In this document: positions 43,646-55,708 of the stretch, piece after piece | Layout of the letters: each line of letters begins with the position of its first letter | Position numbering within the stretch: position 1 is the stretch's first letter | Assembly (NCBI GenBank): GCA_944989445.1 | Contig: CALYLW010000057.1 | Coordinates: 496,001-560,000 of the forward strand | DNA length: 64,000 nucleotides | Source of the DNA: Ampullaceana balthica | Taxonomy: Eukaryota > Mollusca > Gastropoda > Lymnaeidae | Reading direction: 5' to 3' | Position numbers and translations under genes: made by a program | Notes under the pieces: generated by a model | What the model was told of the DNA's origin: nothing | The model's database searches: none | What the model saw: only the letters and a program-made list of their open reading frames with translations

Positions 43646-44256
43646 CATGAATTCTAATAGTAATCTTGTTTCAGATTGAGATGACACTCTATACATCTGT
43701 TACGAGCTACATACAAGTCTAAAATTAGTTCACAGCTTTTCCATTACGTTTCTATGCGTCTTCGAGTTTTAGACGTGATTCCAACTAACTTTACATTGTG
43801 CTTCAAGTCCCTGTATTGAACCATTAGAATGCCAATGTCAATCTACTCTATCAACATACCTCCTTAAAATAATACATGAGTGATATGTCATGCTTTTCTA
43901 AGTCACTATTGTGAAAATCTTAAAATTATAATTTCTCCGGCCAATTTCTTCGCGGAAATGCACAAATAGCGTATATTTAATATCATTTCTTTCCTTCTAA
44001 ATGTACATACAACAAATAAATCATGTCTGTGTTGAATCGACCAAATATTGTTACAACAATGGAATAAATTCATTGAGCCCTGTTTGTAGGTTATTAAAAT
44101 AAACTTTGTTGTCTGTCAACAGTGTAAGTGTGATACGGCCAACATTGGAGTTTTTGTAAAATTAAATTACAATATTCTAAGCATGCACAGACCATATTCC
44201 TCGCAAAGCACACACTCAAAATTCAAGTGATCAAATAATAACAAAGACTTTCTATA
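43646..44256 (+). other. 3' flank of the cyclase gene
   Basis: AT-rich sequence with additional AATAAA words that may belong to longer 3' UTR forms. No separate gene is seen. Confidence 0.5.
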
Positions 44257-44264
44257 CTGTATAG

Positions 44265-44577
44265 CAGGGTTCGGGAAACCATGGCTCGCGAGCCAGATTT
44301 GGCTCTATTGATGACTTCATCTGGCTCTCAGACAAATGTTCGGTTATTTAAACGTTTATTCAGAAACCTTTGAATTGCATATACAATAAACAGCATAAGA
44401 ATGATATTAAAAAGAATTCAGAGACATAATTATTGTACTTTTAGTGTTGAAATTACACAAAATGCACACATTTACTTGAAGTTTTAGTTTAAAACATAAT
44501 TTATGACTCTCACAGAATTGCTTTTAAAAGTATGTGGTGTTTATGGCTCTCTCAGACAAAAAGTTTCCCGACCCCTG
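44265..44577. mobile_element. hAT-type MITE, 313 bp
   Basis: Left end CAGGGTTCGGGAAACCATGG and right end GTTTCCCGACCCCTG form a clear terminal inverted repeat. A perfect 8-bp duplication CTGTATAG flanks it (44257-44264 and 44578-44585). The ends carry the palindrome ggctcgcgagcc and repeated tggctctc. No coding capacity. Confidence 0.93.
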
Positions 44578-44585
44578 CTGTATAG

Positions 44586-45800
44586 TATGGATATCAGATT
44601 TAAAAAAAAATGTGACAGATATTCATGGATAAACTGAAGTTGGAATGATATGTGGTTGTAATGAATCCAACCTCAAACTGTGAGAGTTTGAGGCAGTATT
44701 GTACTCGTCATATTTACCTTGCTTTGACTTTATTCTGTCATGCACAATAATTGATTCTTGATTTCGCCTCCTTAATTATCATTATTTTTATTATTTGAAA
44801 TTATAAGTAGTATTCTTATCATTTTTATTACTTATATATTATGTTACCAAAACTTGTATTAAGTTCTTTTTGTTTAAATTTAAAATGATAGCTTGTTGGC
44901 TAGAAACACCAAAGTAAATATTTTGCCTATAAAAAATTATGCGAAAATGTATGACATAAATGGGGCAGTCAGGCTGGAATATTTATCTTCAACACAGGTA
45001 GGGAGGGAGAGTGAAGACTGTGTATTCTTAATGGAGTGGCGTAACCAGGGTTAGTTCTAAGCTGAAAGGAAGAATAATATTCCGCATCCCCCCTTCCCCC
45101 CCCCCGTGAAATAAAAGCTCGGAAGTGTTACGGAAACGCCACCCCTCCAAGTCAAAATGCCCCCCCATCCCACGGCTCCACCGTTTTCTACGCCACTGTC
45201 CTTGAAGAGCACTTAGTGAAATACGAGTCTGTTTCGTGTTTCAATAAAATAGAGCAAGTATTAATTCCAAGGTTAATGATGAGCATCATGATTTCATGTA
45301 AAGCATTTTCTCGCAGTGGAGGAAATGTCTCTTGTGCACGAAGTCTATTACTATTGTGATATATTTGATGTATTTATGTATAGTTCACCATGGACATTGA
45401 GCATTAAAACAACACTTTACTTTTCTGTGACTTGTTCAAATAATACCACTTTCTCTTCAGAGGTGTATCTTTACAAATTGGAACATGGGAAGTTTCTCCT
45501 CCCCCCGCCCCCCGTCCCAACATATACACATACATAACCCAGACTAGCTATTTTAATGTAAACCACACCAAGGGCGAGTTTCCACGAACAATTTTCTCGC
45601 ACCGTCGGTAGCTCCTATAATATAAGTTGTGATGGACCTAATACCATCTCTTAATTTAAGTTTGAAAATTTAGCTCACGATTTGATGACGTCATGCACGA
45701 GGAACCACTTTTATGATACAGCCTTGATTCCAACTTTTATTATCTTATTCAATTGTGGAGAAGAAGTTTGATAGTCATGTTCGCACTTTTGCAAACCCTA
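44586..45800. other. Spacer, nothing recognised
   Basis: AT-rich DNA with C-rich runs near 45090 and 45500. No gene supported. Confidence 0.4.
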
Positions 45801-45806
45801 ATCAGT

Positions 45807-45951
<145 letters not shown>

Positions 45952-45959
45952 CGCCACAA

Positions 45960-47700
45960 TTGACCACATACACATTAAAAATACTTTAGACAGAAACGAC
46001 AAGGCTTATCCTTGATAACTTAAATAAAACTAAAACAATGCGAAAACGATTTTTTAAAAATACTGGAGGGAAAAATGTATATTTTGTTAACTTTGAAGTA
46101 AGTTGTTATATGAAACTTGTACAGGATTGTTCAGAATTTTATTATTTTTAGATCCTTCTAGGAATAAGTCGCACCCATTTCACGTCATGGAAACGGGAAT
46201 AAGCGATGTCTCGCGTGCGGGTGGCAACCGCTTATCGTCTTACCCTCTCAGCATTTTGGGACTTATCACTTTCCCCCTTAGCCCTTAACCCCGTGCCTTA
46301 CTCTCCAACACATGCGTGCAATGCCAAGGATTCATGTCTTGGTATACAACATTGAGACTCTGAGGACAGGCCACTTGGAAACAAAAGAATTCCTATCTCG
46401 CATGCATGCGCACTTCACTTTTTACCTGACACTGCACATTTGGAAACAACGATAACTAATGGAGCAAAAGACAAAAGTATGAAATGATTAGGTAAAAATT
46501 AAGAAGATTCAATGATATAAACAGTTATTATATAGTTAATGCTGTCAATTAAAATCAATTTTAAAACATTTGATGTGTGATACATGTTTCTTTAGGATAA
46601 TGACTCATATCAAATAGATTTATGTGGATACACAAATAATTTTATGAAGTTGTACTAAAGCGTAAACTAAACTTACACGACTTAATTTTTAAATATTTTT
46701 TTCAAATCCAATTTTTTTTTAAAAAAAGGATAAATATTGGTAGGAATGCTAAAAAAGTCAAAGCACTTCTGAAATAAAATAAATTGCAGTTTTCTTGTTA
46801 AAATTTATTACTTAAAGTAGGAATATTTTCTTATTGTAGAAAATATTGTCGATTTCTCGCAAATTAAAAAAAATAAATAAAAAAAATAAAAATAAGTCAA
46901 ACTTTAATTATACGATTAATGAACAAAATTTAATAGAATGTTAATATCTCAAAGCTAAAATATACACACATAATTTTTTCATTTGAGGAATTTATCATGA
47001 ATAGTTATTTATCTAAAGTCATAAAAAATATATACGAAAAGAAAGAGACTTTACGATCTACCGAAATAAAACTGTGCATCTGTAGACAAGACCAAACATA
47101 ACACATTGACGACACGTTAGCCTCGGTACTGAATTTAACAGCGTCCTCTTTAATGACAAGAAAACACTACACTCAAAAAAAGCTACGTATTGAAGTTCAA
47201 TATAATCTATAAAATATTTAACAGGCCAGATTTGCGTGTATAATGGTTATTTGTTTGACTGGAAAATTCACTGTGAAATACCCCTCCCCTCCTATATTTA
47301 AGTTTTACAGGTTGAGTTATAAGTAGGTTTCTTATCTTGCAAATTAAAAATAAAAAGCTTGTGTGGTGGGGGCTGGTGTGGAGCTGGCATTACTTGGAAT
47401 TCTTAGAAGGTACCTTATCTAATGTACTTGTCTTGTTAAGTAACTTTTCATGGATTGGAAAATCACACCCAGGGTCCGCCACTGTACAATCTGTCATGTT
47501 GTTCTTTCACACTCAGATTTTCCGAACTTCAAATTTCTCGCCATATTTGTATAAAAGTTTATATTCTTATAGGGTTTGTCATTTCTCAGATCGGAAAACA
47601 TCTTAAAGCATTACGTGATGTTAATATTCTTTGACGAAGTTCCCCCCCCCCAAAACTATGTTTTTCGGTATGAATACTGAAGTTTACAAAATTATCTATA
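45960..47700. other. AT-rich spacer
   Basis: No RNA gene, conserved frame or bounded repeat is recognised. Confidence 0.4.
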
Positions 47701-47702
47701 GA

Positions 47703-48225
47703 TCTATATATAATTCTCTTCGTGGTCGGACCCTGCGAGACAAGCTGCAAGTATGTTCAGCAGATACTAATTTTAGAAAGCATACAACCAAATTACAATG
47801 CATCAAAAGGTGTGCAAATTAAATATGCGCTGTAAAAAAAATTATATGACGTCATTGTTTTCGCTGATATTTTAATTTTGTAAAAAGGGAACAATGTAAA
47901 AAATTATAAAAATACTTTGTGTACATTTCAGAAAGTTTAATATTTCGTACTGATCAAACAAGGACAAGTAAGTTGGGTTTTTGAATAAGGTGGGCGCCTT
48001 AGGCGCCCTAAAAAAAGTGCATTTTTTTCAAAATAAATAGATTTCAGCTGAACACTTCCGTCATTTTTTACGGGTGATACGCCGCGGGTCTCTCCAGAGT
48101 TCCTTCTTTTCATTCACTCACAGTCGTTTGCCCAAACCCACCCCATTTTGACAACTGTGTCTTTCAGGAAGTCTTCACCCGTCACTAAATCATTAGTGGC
48201 GTATGCTACGCCGCGGGTCAGCTAG
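47703..48225 (+). mobile_element. Helitron-like non-autonomous element, copy 2
   Basis: The element starts TCTATATATAATTCTC after an A. It ends with a perfect hairpin GGCGTA-TGC-TACGCC (48198-48212), nine bases, then CTAG (48222-48225) followed by T. This matches insertion between A and T and the Helitron 3' rule. An earlier acgccgcgggtc word at about 48080 resembles the terminus. The middle is shared with the copy at 23219-23587. No Rep/helicase frame. Confidence 0.8.
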
Positions 48226-48559
48226 TTATACATAAAAAGGTTGATAACGTGTTTCTTTCATACTCAAGTACACTAAGCTTAATAAATTAATATAGAATAA
48301 ACAGATATCTGTTGATATAAGTCAAAAGAGATTACCGGGACATTAGAGTGATATCTCAAATCAAATCTGAAATTGGTCCAACCGAATACCCCCAATATTT
48401 CCATTAAAGGAACTCTACCATAAAATGGGTGGGCCTATAGACTTTATAATATAGAATAATATATTATGGCTCCACATTTCTGTTCAGTTTGATTATCACG
48501 ACAGACTTTTTCAAATAAAAAAACCACTTTGATTCTTAAGAACTAATGAACCAACATGT

Positions 48560-49250
48560 GGAAGAAAATCAGTAGCCCCGAGCCTAATGCCCTTCATGGG
48601 TCTTCCCGGAATACCCTCTCAGCTATCTGCCTCCCAAAGGAACGTAACAGCTGAGAAACCCCACCGGAAGCGGTCGCTTCTGAAGCGGCCACCTGGGCAT
48701 CCAAGACAAAAAGTCGAAAATGCCTCCTATTAAATTGACCTCACAAGGAGGAGTGGCATTCCCTACTATGACCCGCTACCACTTTGGCGCCACCCCGGCA
48801 AAGCACACGAGTCTCAATGGTAAGGACCACCGCTAAGCGGGGGATCATCAATGACCTACCTAGGGTATGACCCCACACTGGAATGTTTCCTCAGAGCTGG
48901 CGTCCACTGCGTTCTTCGCGGTTCCCTTTTGCTAATCCGTACTGGCACTCCTGGCCCTAAACCGGCACCGCTCAATGGCGTTGCTAGTAAAATGAGGGGG
49001 ACGAAACGGTCGCTTCGGAGAAACCCGACCCTCAACGGGTACTTGGTTTTCATCATCGCATTGCATCTAGATGCTTTGGCTAAGATTCGTACAGCGACTG
49101 TAATCATATTAGCACCTAACACCAAACATATCGGACTTAACGCATTGCTTGCCAGGAGTTGTCGGTTTCGGGTGGCGGTCAGGTCCGCGACCCTACTCGT
49201 CCGTCTAGCCCCGTAGAGGCCACCCCTTCTCGGCGGATTTCTTAAGTACT
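48560..49250. other. GC-rich island, unclassified
   Basis: A sharply bounded segment that is much richer in GC than its surroundings. The longest frames are 121 codons (plus, 48851-49216) and 89 codons (minus, 48856-49125), and neither has a recognisable domain. It does not match tRNA, rRNA or snRNA signatures. It may be the 5' part of a retroelement or other foreign insertion. Confidence 0.45.
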
Positions 49251-49639
49251 AGAAGGCTGGAATGGAACAATTTAAAAACAAAAATCCTATCGCAGGTTAA
49301 AGGCGGGGAGGTCTTCATGTCTGTAAAACAAACGTCTCTCTTTTTTCTGTATGTACGATTCCGTACCGCAGACCTTCCGCCTCGTGTATATATTGTTAAC
49401 TTGCGTGCTGGCCCGGGGCCACATTACAAGCTCATCTGGCCCCTAGGGTGAAGACATTTATGGCCCACATGTAAGGCTGCAAGCGCTCACCCCGAGGACC
49501 ACGTGTAACTGTCTTGTTTACAGCTGACTCACCAGGAGGAGCGTGTCATGAGTCAGGTATCGGCGGGATGAAAAATAGTCGATGACATCTTTACTTCCTA
49601 TTTGAAAAGACACTGGGCTCCGATACCTGTAAAGAAATT

Positions 49640-49795
49640 AGCTGGGTTTTTTTCAAACCCAGTTGGTGTCTCAATGTCAGTGGTGTGTCAAACCAAGTTG
49701 GTGTGTCAATGTCAGTGGTGTGTCAAACCCAGTTGGTGTGTCAATGTCAGTGGTGTGTCAAACCCAGTTGGTGTGTCAATGTCAGTGGTGTACCA
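49640..49795. repeat. Minisatellite, 35-bp unit
   Basis: Four copies of aacccagttggtgtgtcaat plus gtcagtggtgtgtca, nearly identical. Confidence 0.95.
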
Positions 49796-50000
49796 CCGTT
49801 TCACTAATTAGCCATATACGAAACTGATCTCTATAGTGATTTATGTGGACAATTATTATTTTGACACCTCTCATAATGGTGGTCTTCGATGCCGCTAGAT
49901 CAGTGAGGGGCAAATGTTTTAGGGCGAGAACAGCATCATTAGGATATGAAACGTCAAAAGGCCGCAACTAATAAGCTGAGCCTCAGTTAAGGTACAAATA

Positions 50001-50308
50001 TATCTTATCCTATCTCATCTTATCTTATCTTATCTTATCTTATCTATACAGACGCTCCTTCTATGCAGAAGATAATTGCGTCCACAGACCATGACAGATG
50101 ATCTGTTGGCAAGTGATGCAGCGTTCACAGGCCACGGCTTTGTGGGTTCCACGCATTACCCAGCCGCTTAACTAGTGTTAGGTACCCATTCGGAGGTAGG
50201 TGACTCAGGGACGCCCTAGGCCCCGGTAACAAATCCTTGCCTTCACATGGATTCGAACCCGTTACCATCGGTACGCCAGTCGAGCGCGCTGCCACTCGAC
50301 CACTCGAC
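50001..50308 (-). mobile_element. tRNA-derived SINE, second long copy
   Basis: The reverse complement follows the SINE at 2826-3096 over its whole length: A box tggtcgagtggc, B box gttcgaatcc, the same body, tail hairpin cttctgcatagaag, then gataa repeats at 50001-50045. Confidence 0.9.
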
Positions 50309-50309
50309 T

Positions 50310-51124
50310 TAAAATGAACGTATTTATTTATTTTGTTTCCGAATTATCCGCAAATAAACCACATAGTGGGCTGTAAGTGGCCCAAGTGGAAATTTTGTTT
50401 TCCCCACTTCAGTACATTAAAAAAAATGTTGATTCGTCCATTGAAAAAATTTCAAAACAATAAACAATTGAAATGTGTTCGTTTAGAGCTCCGGAAATCT
50501 CATGTTTGATTACAAGGGAATAAATCTGAATTGAGGAAGGACACTTGTGCCAAATTGTTCCATAAAGGCCAGACGGACTGGCCTGAAATGCAGAATGTTC
50601 TCTGTGGAATTTGTTCCTGGTATAAATGGAGATTTTTAAAACAGACGGCCAGGGTGTGAGAAAAGTATGTTGAACTTATGTGTGGCATGAACCAGAAATA
50701 CCTGCAACAATTTAAAGTAAATTTAAAATACAATTATTTAATTTTTTAAGAGATGATTTTTGGAAATTTTGGGTTTGCTGCGTTAAAATTAATTTAAAAA
50801 AATTCAGGTAAGAAACGCAATTAATCTCGCTGCTAATACATATACACAAACAAAAAAGATTTTAAAAAAAACAAACCTATAATGTGTGTATGTAAATATC
50901 AGTATTCAAGGGCTGTTCATTTGAAAACAACGGTAGAATTAAGAGAGCTGTTAGTTAATGTTGAGCTTAATATTAATATTGATATTATTGATTGTGTTTC
51001 TAAAGACAATAAAAATATTTACAAGCAAATGAGATTCAATGGAAATATGTGCTCGTGCTGACATACACAACACACACACAAACACGCATACAAACACACG
51101 CGCGCGCGCGCCTCCACACTCTGT
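50310..51124. other. Spacer, nothing recognised
   Basis: AT-rich, with a CA/CG-rich simple stretch near 51060-51110. No gene supported. Confidence 0.4.
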
Positions 51125-51287
51125 CAGAGGTGGATTAAGATTGCACGAGGCCCCTGGCCCTTTTGGCAATTCCACCTAGGGCCCGGTAGTTATAACAAGT
51201 TTGGGGGCCCTTAATTTCTTAATTTAGCCTTTAATCATTCGGGGCCCCTGTTTAGCCCAATCACTACCCCCCTCTAATCCGCCCCTG
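51125..51287. mobile_element. Short relative of the 6.4-kb hAT-type element
   Basis: Starts CAGAGGTGGATTA and ends TAATCCGCCCCTG, with the same subterminal ggcccctgg blocks as 6381-6970. No matching target duplication could be found, so it is old or rearranged. Confidence 0.75.
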
Positions 51288-51473
51288 GACTTAGCTCAAC
51301 ATTAGAAACAACAATATACGTATTAAAAACAATGACACACCTGGAATGTTGTTTGTTTCAAACTGTGGCAATTAAGCATACATGTCAAAATTATGATCCG
51401 GATAATCAATCAAGAGAAGTTTTAAAATCTAATTATTGCTATGTTTAAGTAACGAATGACCCTTACATACGTA

Positions 51474-51544
51474 GCATCGGTGGTCTAGTGGTAGAATACT
51501 CGCCTGCCACGCGGGTGACCCGGGTTCGATTCCCGGTCGATGCA
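51474..51544 (+). tRNA. tRNA-Gly (GCC), copy 1
   Basis: A 71-nt cloverleaf: acceptor GCATCGG/TCGATGC, anticodon loop with GCC (ctGCCac), T-arm CCGGGTTCGATTCCCGG. A T8 run follows as terminator. The 5' flank (gcaattaa.catacatgtcaa, atcaatcaa) is shared with copies 2 and 3. Confidence 0.95.
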
Positions 51545-51695
51545 ACTTTTTTTTAAAACAGAGAAACATGTCCACATATTATTAATATAATTATCTAAAC
51601 AAACTACAATTTTAATATACAAATAGAACAATACAAAACGATAAACATAATTTTTTAAATGCAGTTTACAGACCCCAAATACAAGCACTTTCTTG

Positions 51696-52559
51696 TAGGG
51701 CTGGTGCTGATTAAAAATTTTTTGTTAGATTTACCGGCTTACCGGGGAAAAAATTTAATCGATTGATCGATTAATTTCGATTGAATATATTTTTATAACA
51801 CATCTATAGATACTCTTTAAGTTGCGATTCACTATTTCGTGAAATCGGTTAATAATTGACGTCACGCGCTTTTGGCCGATTTTTCACCCCACCCCACCCC
51901 TTTTTTTTTCGTCACGCGTCGACATAAAAACTTAGAACCCCTCCAATATGACCTCACGTAGCTCCCCCCCCCCATAAAAGCTGTATTTTATATTTGAAAA
52001 GGAGCATGTTTCAAATCAATTTTTTGTCATTTCAGCATCTATTTAATGTAAGGTTGCACTCTAATATCGTAACACCATTGAAGCCATGTAAAATGTCATA
52101 AAATACATGGTAAGAAATGAAATATTTAAGTGCAACTTTTATTTAAAGTTGAACGTTTGATGTGACGTCACATTTCATAAACACCCCCCTCCCTCTCGTC
52201 ACACATCGTCACAAATGTGTGGACATCCCCCTCCCCCTCTAGGTGCGTGACGTCATTTATGGACGGCCCCGTCAGTCGCGGTAATTCCATGGCTTTCAAA
52301 TTTTGTGACGCAAAACAGCAAATACGTTCTGCTATGCAAGAAATAAGGAAGAAAAACCTTTTTATTTACGTATGCACGTCTAAATAAATAATAATACGAG
52401 GGAAAAGTATGTAACTAACAAAAAATATAAATTATTAATAAATTGGGGGAAAAATATTAGAAATATTTTCTTAAAGTTTAATCGAATTTTAATCTATTAA
52501 ATTAATTTAATCGAATAAATTTTTGAAACGATTAATTCATCGTTAATTTCCGCAACCTG
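51696..52559. mobile_element. hAT-type MITE, interrupted copy
   Basis: The same family as 42127-42557 in reverse orientation. A perfect 8-bp duplication CTTTCTTG flanks it (51688-51695 and 52560-52567). It is about twice as long because another MITE-like segment (about 51857-52279) is inserted in the middle. Confidence 0.87.
51857..52279. mobile_element. GGGGCCGTCC-type MITE nested in another MITE
   Basis: Family sequence is interrupted after cggttaataatt and resumes at gtaattccatggc, which are close together in the uninterrupted 42-kb copy. The insert ends in tttatggacggcccc, the terminal repeat of the family at 1149 and 54.9 kb, and contains C-rich blocks. Confidence 0.7.
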
Positions 52560-52668
52560 CTTTCTTGTCATATGCTCTTCGATACTTAACTAACAAAAGT
52601 TTCACTATCTACATTTTACATTGCCTGAAACTATGGACAAAAGAAAATGTATATAAAACAACGCATTG

Positions 52669-52669
<1 letters not shown>

Positions 52670-52714
<45 letters not shown>
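52670..52714. repeat. (AT)n microsatellite
   Basis: About 22 uninterrupted AT repeats. Confidence 0.97.
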
Positions 52715-52717
<3 letters not shown>

Positions 52718-53088
52718 GTTTTTGGGCGCTTGATCTAAAAGGGGGACATTTGTATTTCTATGATCTTAATGTCAAAAGTTCTATGAAAATATATGCTTCA
52801 CTGAACCGCCCCCCCCCCTAATTCCAACAATTACGACCGGTGGTCACAGAAAGAGGATTTTTCTTTTTCTTCTGTGTTTTTTTTAAAAGTATTATTTCTC
52901 ATTCGCTTGACCAATGACCACAACACATATGTTGGGTAGCAACCCTCCTCCCAGGCTTGACATGATCTGCTGAAGGGCCACGCCTCGGATCCAGGTGATT
53001 TAGGACTTTGCTCCACCCCCTATCCCCTGTGCAGTCAATCTCGACTAGTCAAGGGATCACGACCACACGGTCATGCTGCATGTATTTA

Positions 53089-53323
53089 TCTTATCTGTTA
53101 TAGTACGCTCCTTCTACTTCTATACAGAAGATTATTGCGTCCTACGCTTATCTATGGTTTGTGTTTAGTCCTGCATTTTTATTAGAGATTTAAATGTTGA
53201 TAAAGTGTTGGTTTTCCTGGTTTCTTCAGGCAACCCATTTCATGTCCAAACTCCGGACTGGAAGAACGAAAATTAGTATGTGTTTGTTCTTGCATACGGA
53301 ATAAGAAAGGTGTTTTTATCCTT
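53089..53323 (-). mobile_element. LINE 3' end inserted in a tRNA-Gly flank unit
   Basis: Family tail (tcttatc, hairpin with an added cttcta) and the end of the RT frame in reverse. The surrounding unit, compared with 55141-55260, is split at catgtattt/cccagaa, so the LINE arrived after the tRNA-Gly duplication. A short attt repeat at both sides may be the target duplication. Confidence 0.85.
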
Positions 53324-53716
53324 ATTTCCCAGAACGTTCATATAGAGAATTAACAGAATACATAAACGTATCAGGCCGAAATTGTAATTTGGCACGATTA
53401 TGAATAATGAATTAATTAATATTATTTTAATTTTAAGACTAAGTCAACACTTTAAATATTTTAATGTATGACTTATTGATTAGGATAGTCATAGTCATAG
53501 AATATGACAACTTTGTTTCCCGGCATTCATCATAAGTCTAAGGCATTGTTAAACTTTACAAGTAAAAAAAATATAGGAAGTCATACCTTGATATGTTTTG
53601 TTTAGAACTAGGGCAATTAAACATACATGTCAAAATTTTGATCCCGATGATCAATCAACAGAAGGTAAAATTTAATTACTGATATGTATAGCTAATGAAT
53701 AAAACTAAGTTGTGTA

Positions 53717-53788
53717 GCATCGGTGGTCTAGTGGGTAGAATACTCGCCTGCCACGCGGGTGACCCGGGTTCGATTCCCGGTCGATGCA
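53717..53788 (+). tRNA. tRNA-Gly (GCC), copy 2, extra G in D-loop
   Basis: Identical to copy 1 except for one additional G in the D-loop (AGTGGGTAGA), giving 72 nt. D-loop length varies naturally, so the gene may still work. T5 run downstream. Confidence 0.92.
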
Positions 53789-53913
53789 ACTTTTTAAAAT
53801 TAGAAAGCTTGAAACTTATTTGTATTATCTCGCTGTCCAAATTCAAAGTGTTGACCATCACATTTAGTCCTACTTAAGTTAGTAACATATATTTTATAAG
53901 TTTAAATCAATTA

Positions 53914-54110
53914 TTGCGAAAATTTTCAGGAAACATTAATATAAAACGAACATATGGTAGAAAGCTTTTATTCATAAAATATGATAAAGACAGTAAGCGA
54001 ATTTGTTCCGTCTGCCAAACACCGCTAGCGAATTATAAAGCCAGCAATTTGAAGCGACACTATGAAAAATGTCATGAAGAGTTTGCATCGTGGTATACCC
54101 GCAATCTGAA
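53914..54110 (+). pseudogene. BED/C2H2-like zinc-finger fragment from a transposase-type gene
   Basis: After an acceptor-like aaaattttcag the frame reads NINIKRTYGRKLL, then CSVCQTPLANYKASNLKRH, YEKCHEEF. The pattern C-x2-C ... H-x4-C-H resembles BED-type fingers of hAT transposases and their host-derived ZBED relatives. The frame ends where a LINE tail is inserted. No catalytic domain follows. Confidence 0.55.
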
Positions 54111-54111
54111 T

Positions 54112-54305
54112 CTTATCTTATCTATTACAAACGCTCCTTCTACATAAAACTTTATTGCGTCCTATGCTTTTCCATGGTTTGTGTCTAGTCCTGCATTCTT
54201 ATTAGAGTTTGAAATGTTGATAGATTGTTGGTTTTCCTGGTTTCTTCAGGCAACCCATTCCACGCCCAAATTCCGGACGGGAAGAACGAGAATTTGTATG
54301 TGTTA
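54112..54305 (-). mobile_element. LINE 3' end fragment
   Basis: Reverse copy of the family tail with more divergence (ctacataaaactttattgcg). It truncates slightly earlier than the copies at 33.3 and 53.1 kb and interrupts the zinc-finger fragment. Confidence 0.85.
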
Positions 54306-54890
54306 AGAAAAATTTTTTAAAAAGCAAACTTGCAGGATGTGTCAGCAGCAGATACTGCCTTCTGCTTTCGGCAATGAAGGCGTCACTTCAACTGAGGCAG
54401 GTTATGCCATCACTAGGAATATGTCTCGTGTGGTACACGTATTTTTAAAAAAACAAATCGAAACTGCATTAAGATGAATAACAGGCAGTAATATCAATTT
54501 TTTTGAAATTAAATAATTATAATCTTTCTTAGGCGAACTCATTAAATTCCCAGTAACAAATACATGTTTAAAAATTAAATCGCAAAATAAAGTGATCATT
54601 GCGAGTTGGGTCAAAGTTCTCTCTAAGTTTCAATGGTCCGTCGTGTAGTTGAACAGCATCAATTTTTTGTCCACAATTTTACCTCCCAGAAGCAGAGATA
54701 ACATTATCATTATCAAATTTGCTGCGTGATAAATGTAAATTAATTGCTGCACGGCGATGATCAGCACGGCCGCACAGCTTTTTAAGGGAACTTAGGTCGT
54801 GACCTATACTTCAATGCGGATGTCAACAATTATATTTAAAATTGTCTCGCAAGTGAGCGGGGCGGACTAGAGTAGAAGAATAAAAACAAA
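54306..54890. other. AT-rich spacer
   Basis: No domain-bearing frame or RNA gene seen. It may include the decayed remainder of the zinc-finger element. Confidence 0.35.
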
Positions 54891-54896
54891 ACGATG

Positions 54897-55130
54897 AAAA
54901 TGTGACAGTTTGTGACAGGGGGGAGGGGGGGGGGTCCGCCAACAGTGACGTCACGGTGTTTTCTATTAAATTGTAATTATGTGGTTAATAAAAAAAAATT
55001 TTTGTTCGAAAATGTGACGTACTTTAGGGGGGGGGTGGGGTCCGAAATTTGTGACAGCTTGTGACAGGGGGGAGGGAGGGTGTTAAAAAGGGTTTTTAAA
55101 AAAAGCGTGACGAACTTTATGGACGGCCCC
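54897..55130. mobile_element. GGGGCCGTCC-type MITE
   Basis: Matches 1149-1420 in the same orientation (gtgttttctattaaatt, gttcgaaaatgtgacgtact) and ends ctttatggacggcccct. G-rich runs lie on either side of an AT-rich core. Confidence 0.75.
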
Positions 55131-55637
55131 TAATAATCATGTGTAGTCAATCTCGTCTGCTCATGAGTCATGAGTACACCTCTGACCTAGGTGCGCTTAG
55201 CTTCACCCATACGTCTGCACTGCCATGTTACATGTATTTCCCAGAAATTTCATTTACAATATAAAAATATTTTTTTTAATAAAAGTATCAGGCCTGTAGT
55301 TGAAATGACCATGGCATCGCATGATTATGAATAATGAATTATTAAGCATATTATTTTAAGACCTAACTCAACACTTTAACACTATTAATTATTATTAACA
55401 GGATAGTCACATAGACATAAGATATGAAATTTTGTTTCTCGGCATGCATCCTAAGTCTACGGCTTTGTTAAACTTTGCAGGTAAAAAATATAATACGAAG
55501 TCACACCTTGAATTTGTTGTGTTTTAATCTAGGGCAATTAGGCGTACATGTCAAAATTTTCATCTTGATGATCAATCAATAGAAACTAAAATTTAATCAC
55601 CAACATCTTTGTCTAATGAATTAGAAAAACAGACGTA

Positions 55638-55708
55638 GCATCGGTGGTCTAGTGGTAGAATACTCGCCTGCCACGCGGGTGACCCGGGTTCGATTCCCGG
55701 TCGATGCA
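55638..55708 (+). tRNA. tRNA-Gly (GCC), copy 3
   Basis: Identical in sequence to copy 1, 71 nt, T5 terminator. About 500 bp of 5' flank is shared with copy 2. Confidence 0.95.

Noticed and set aside
48851..49216. A 121-codon protein gene in the GC-rich island
   Set aside because: Overlapping open frames on both strands, no recognisable domain, no splice or promoter context.
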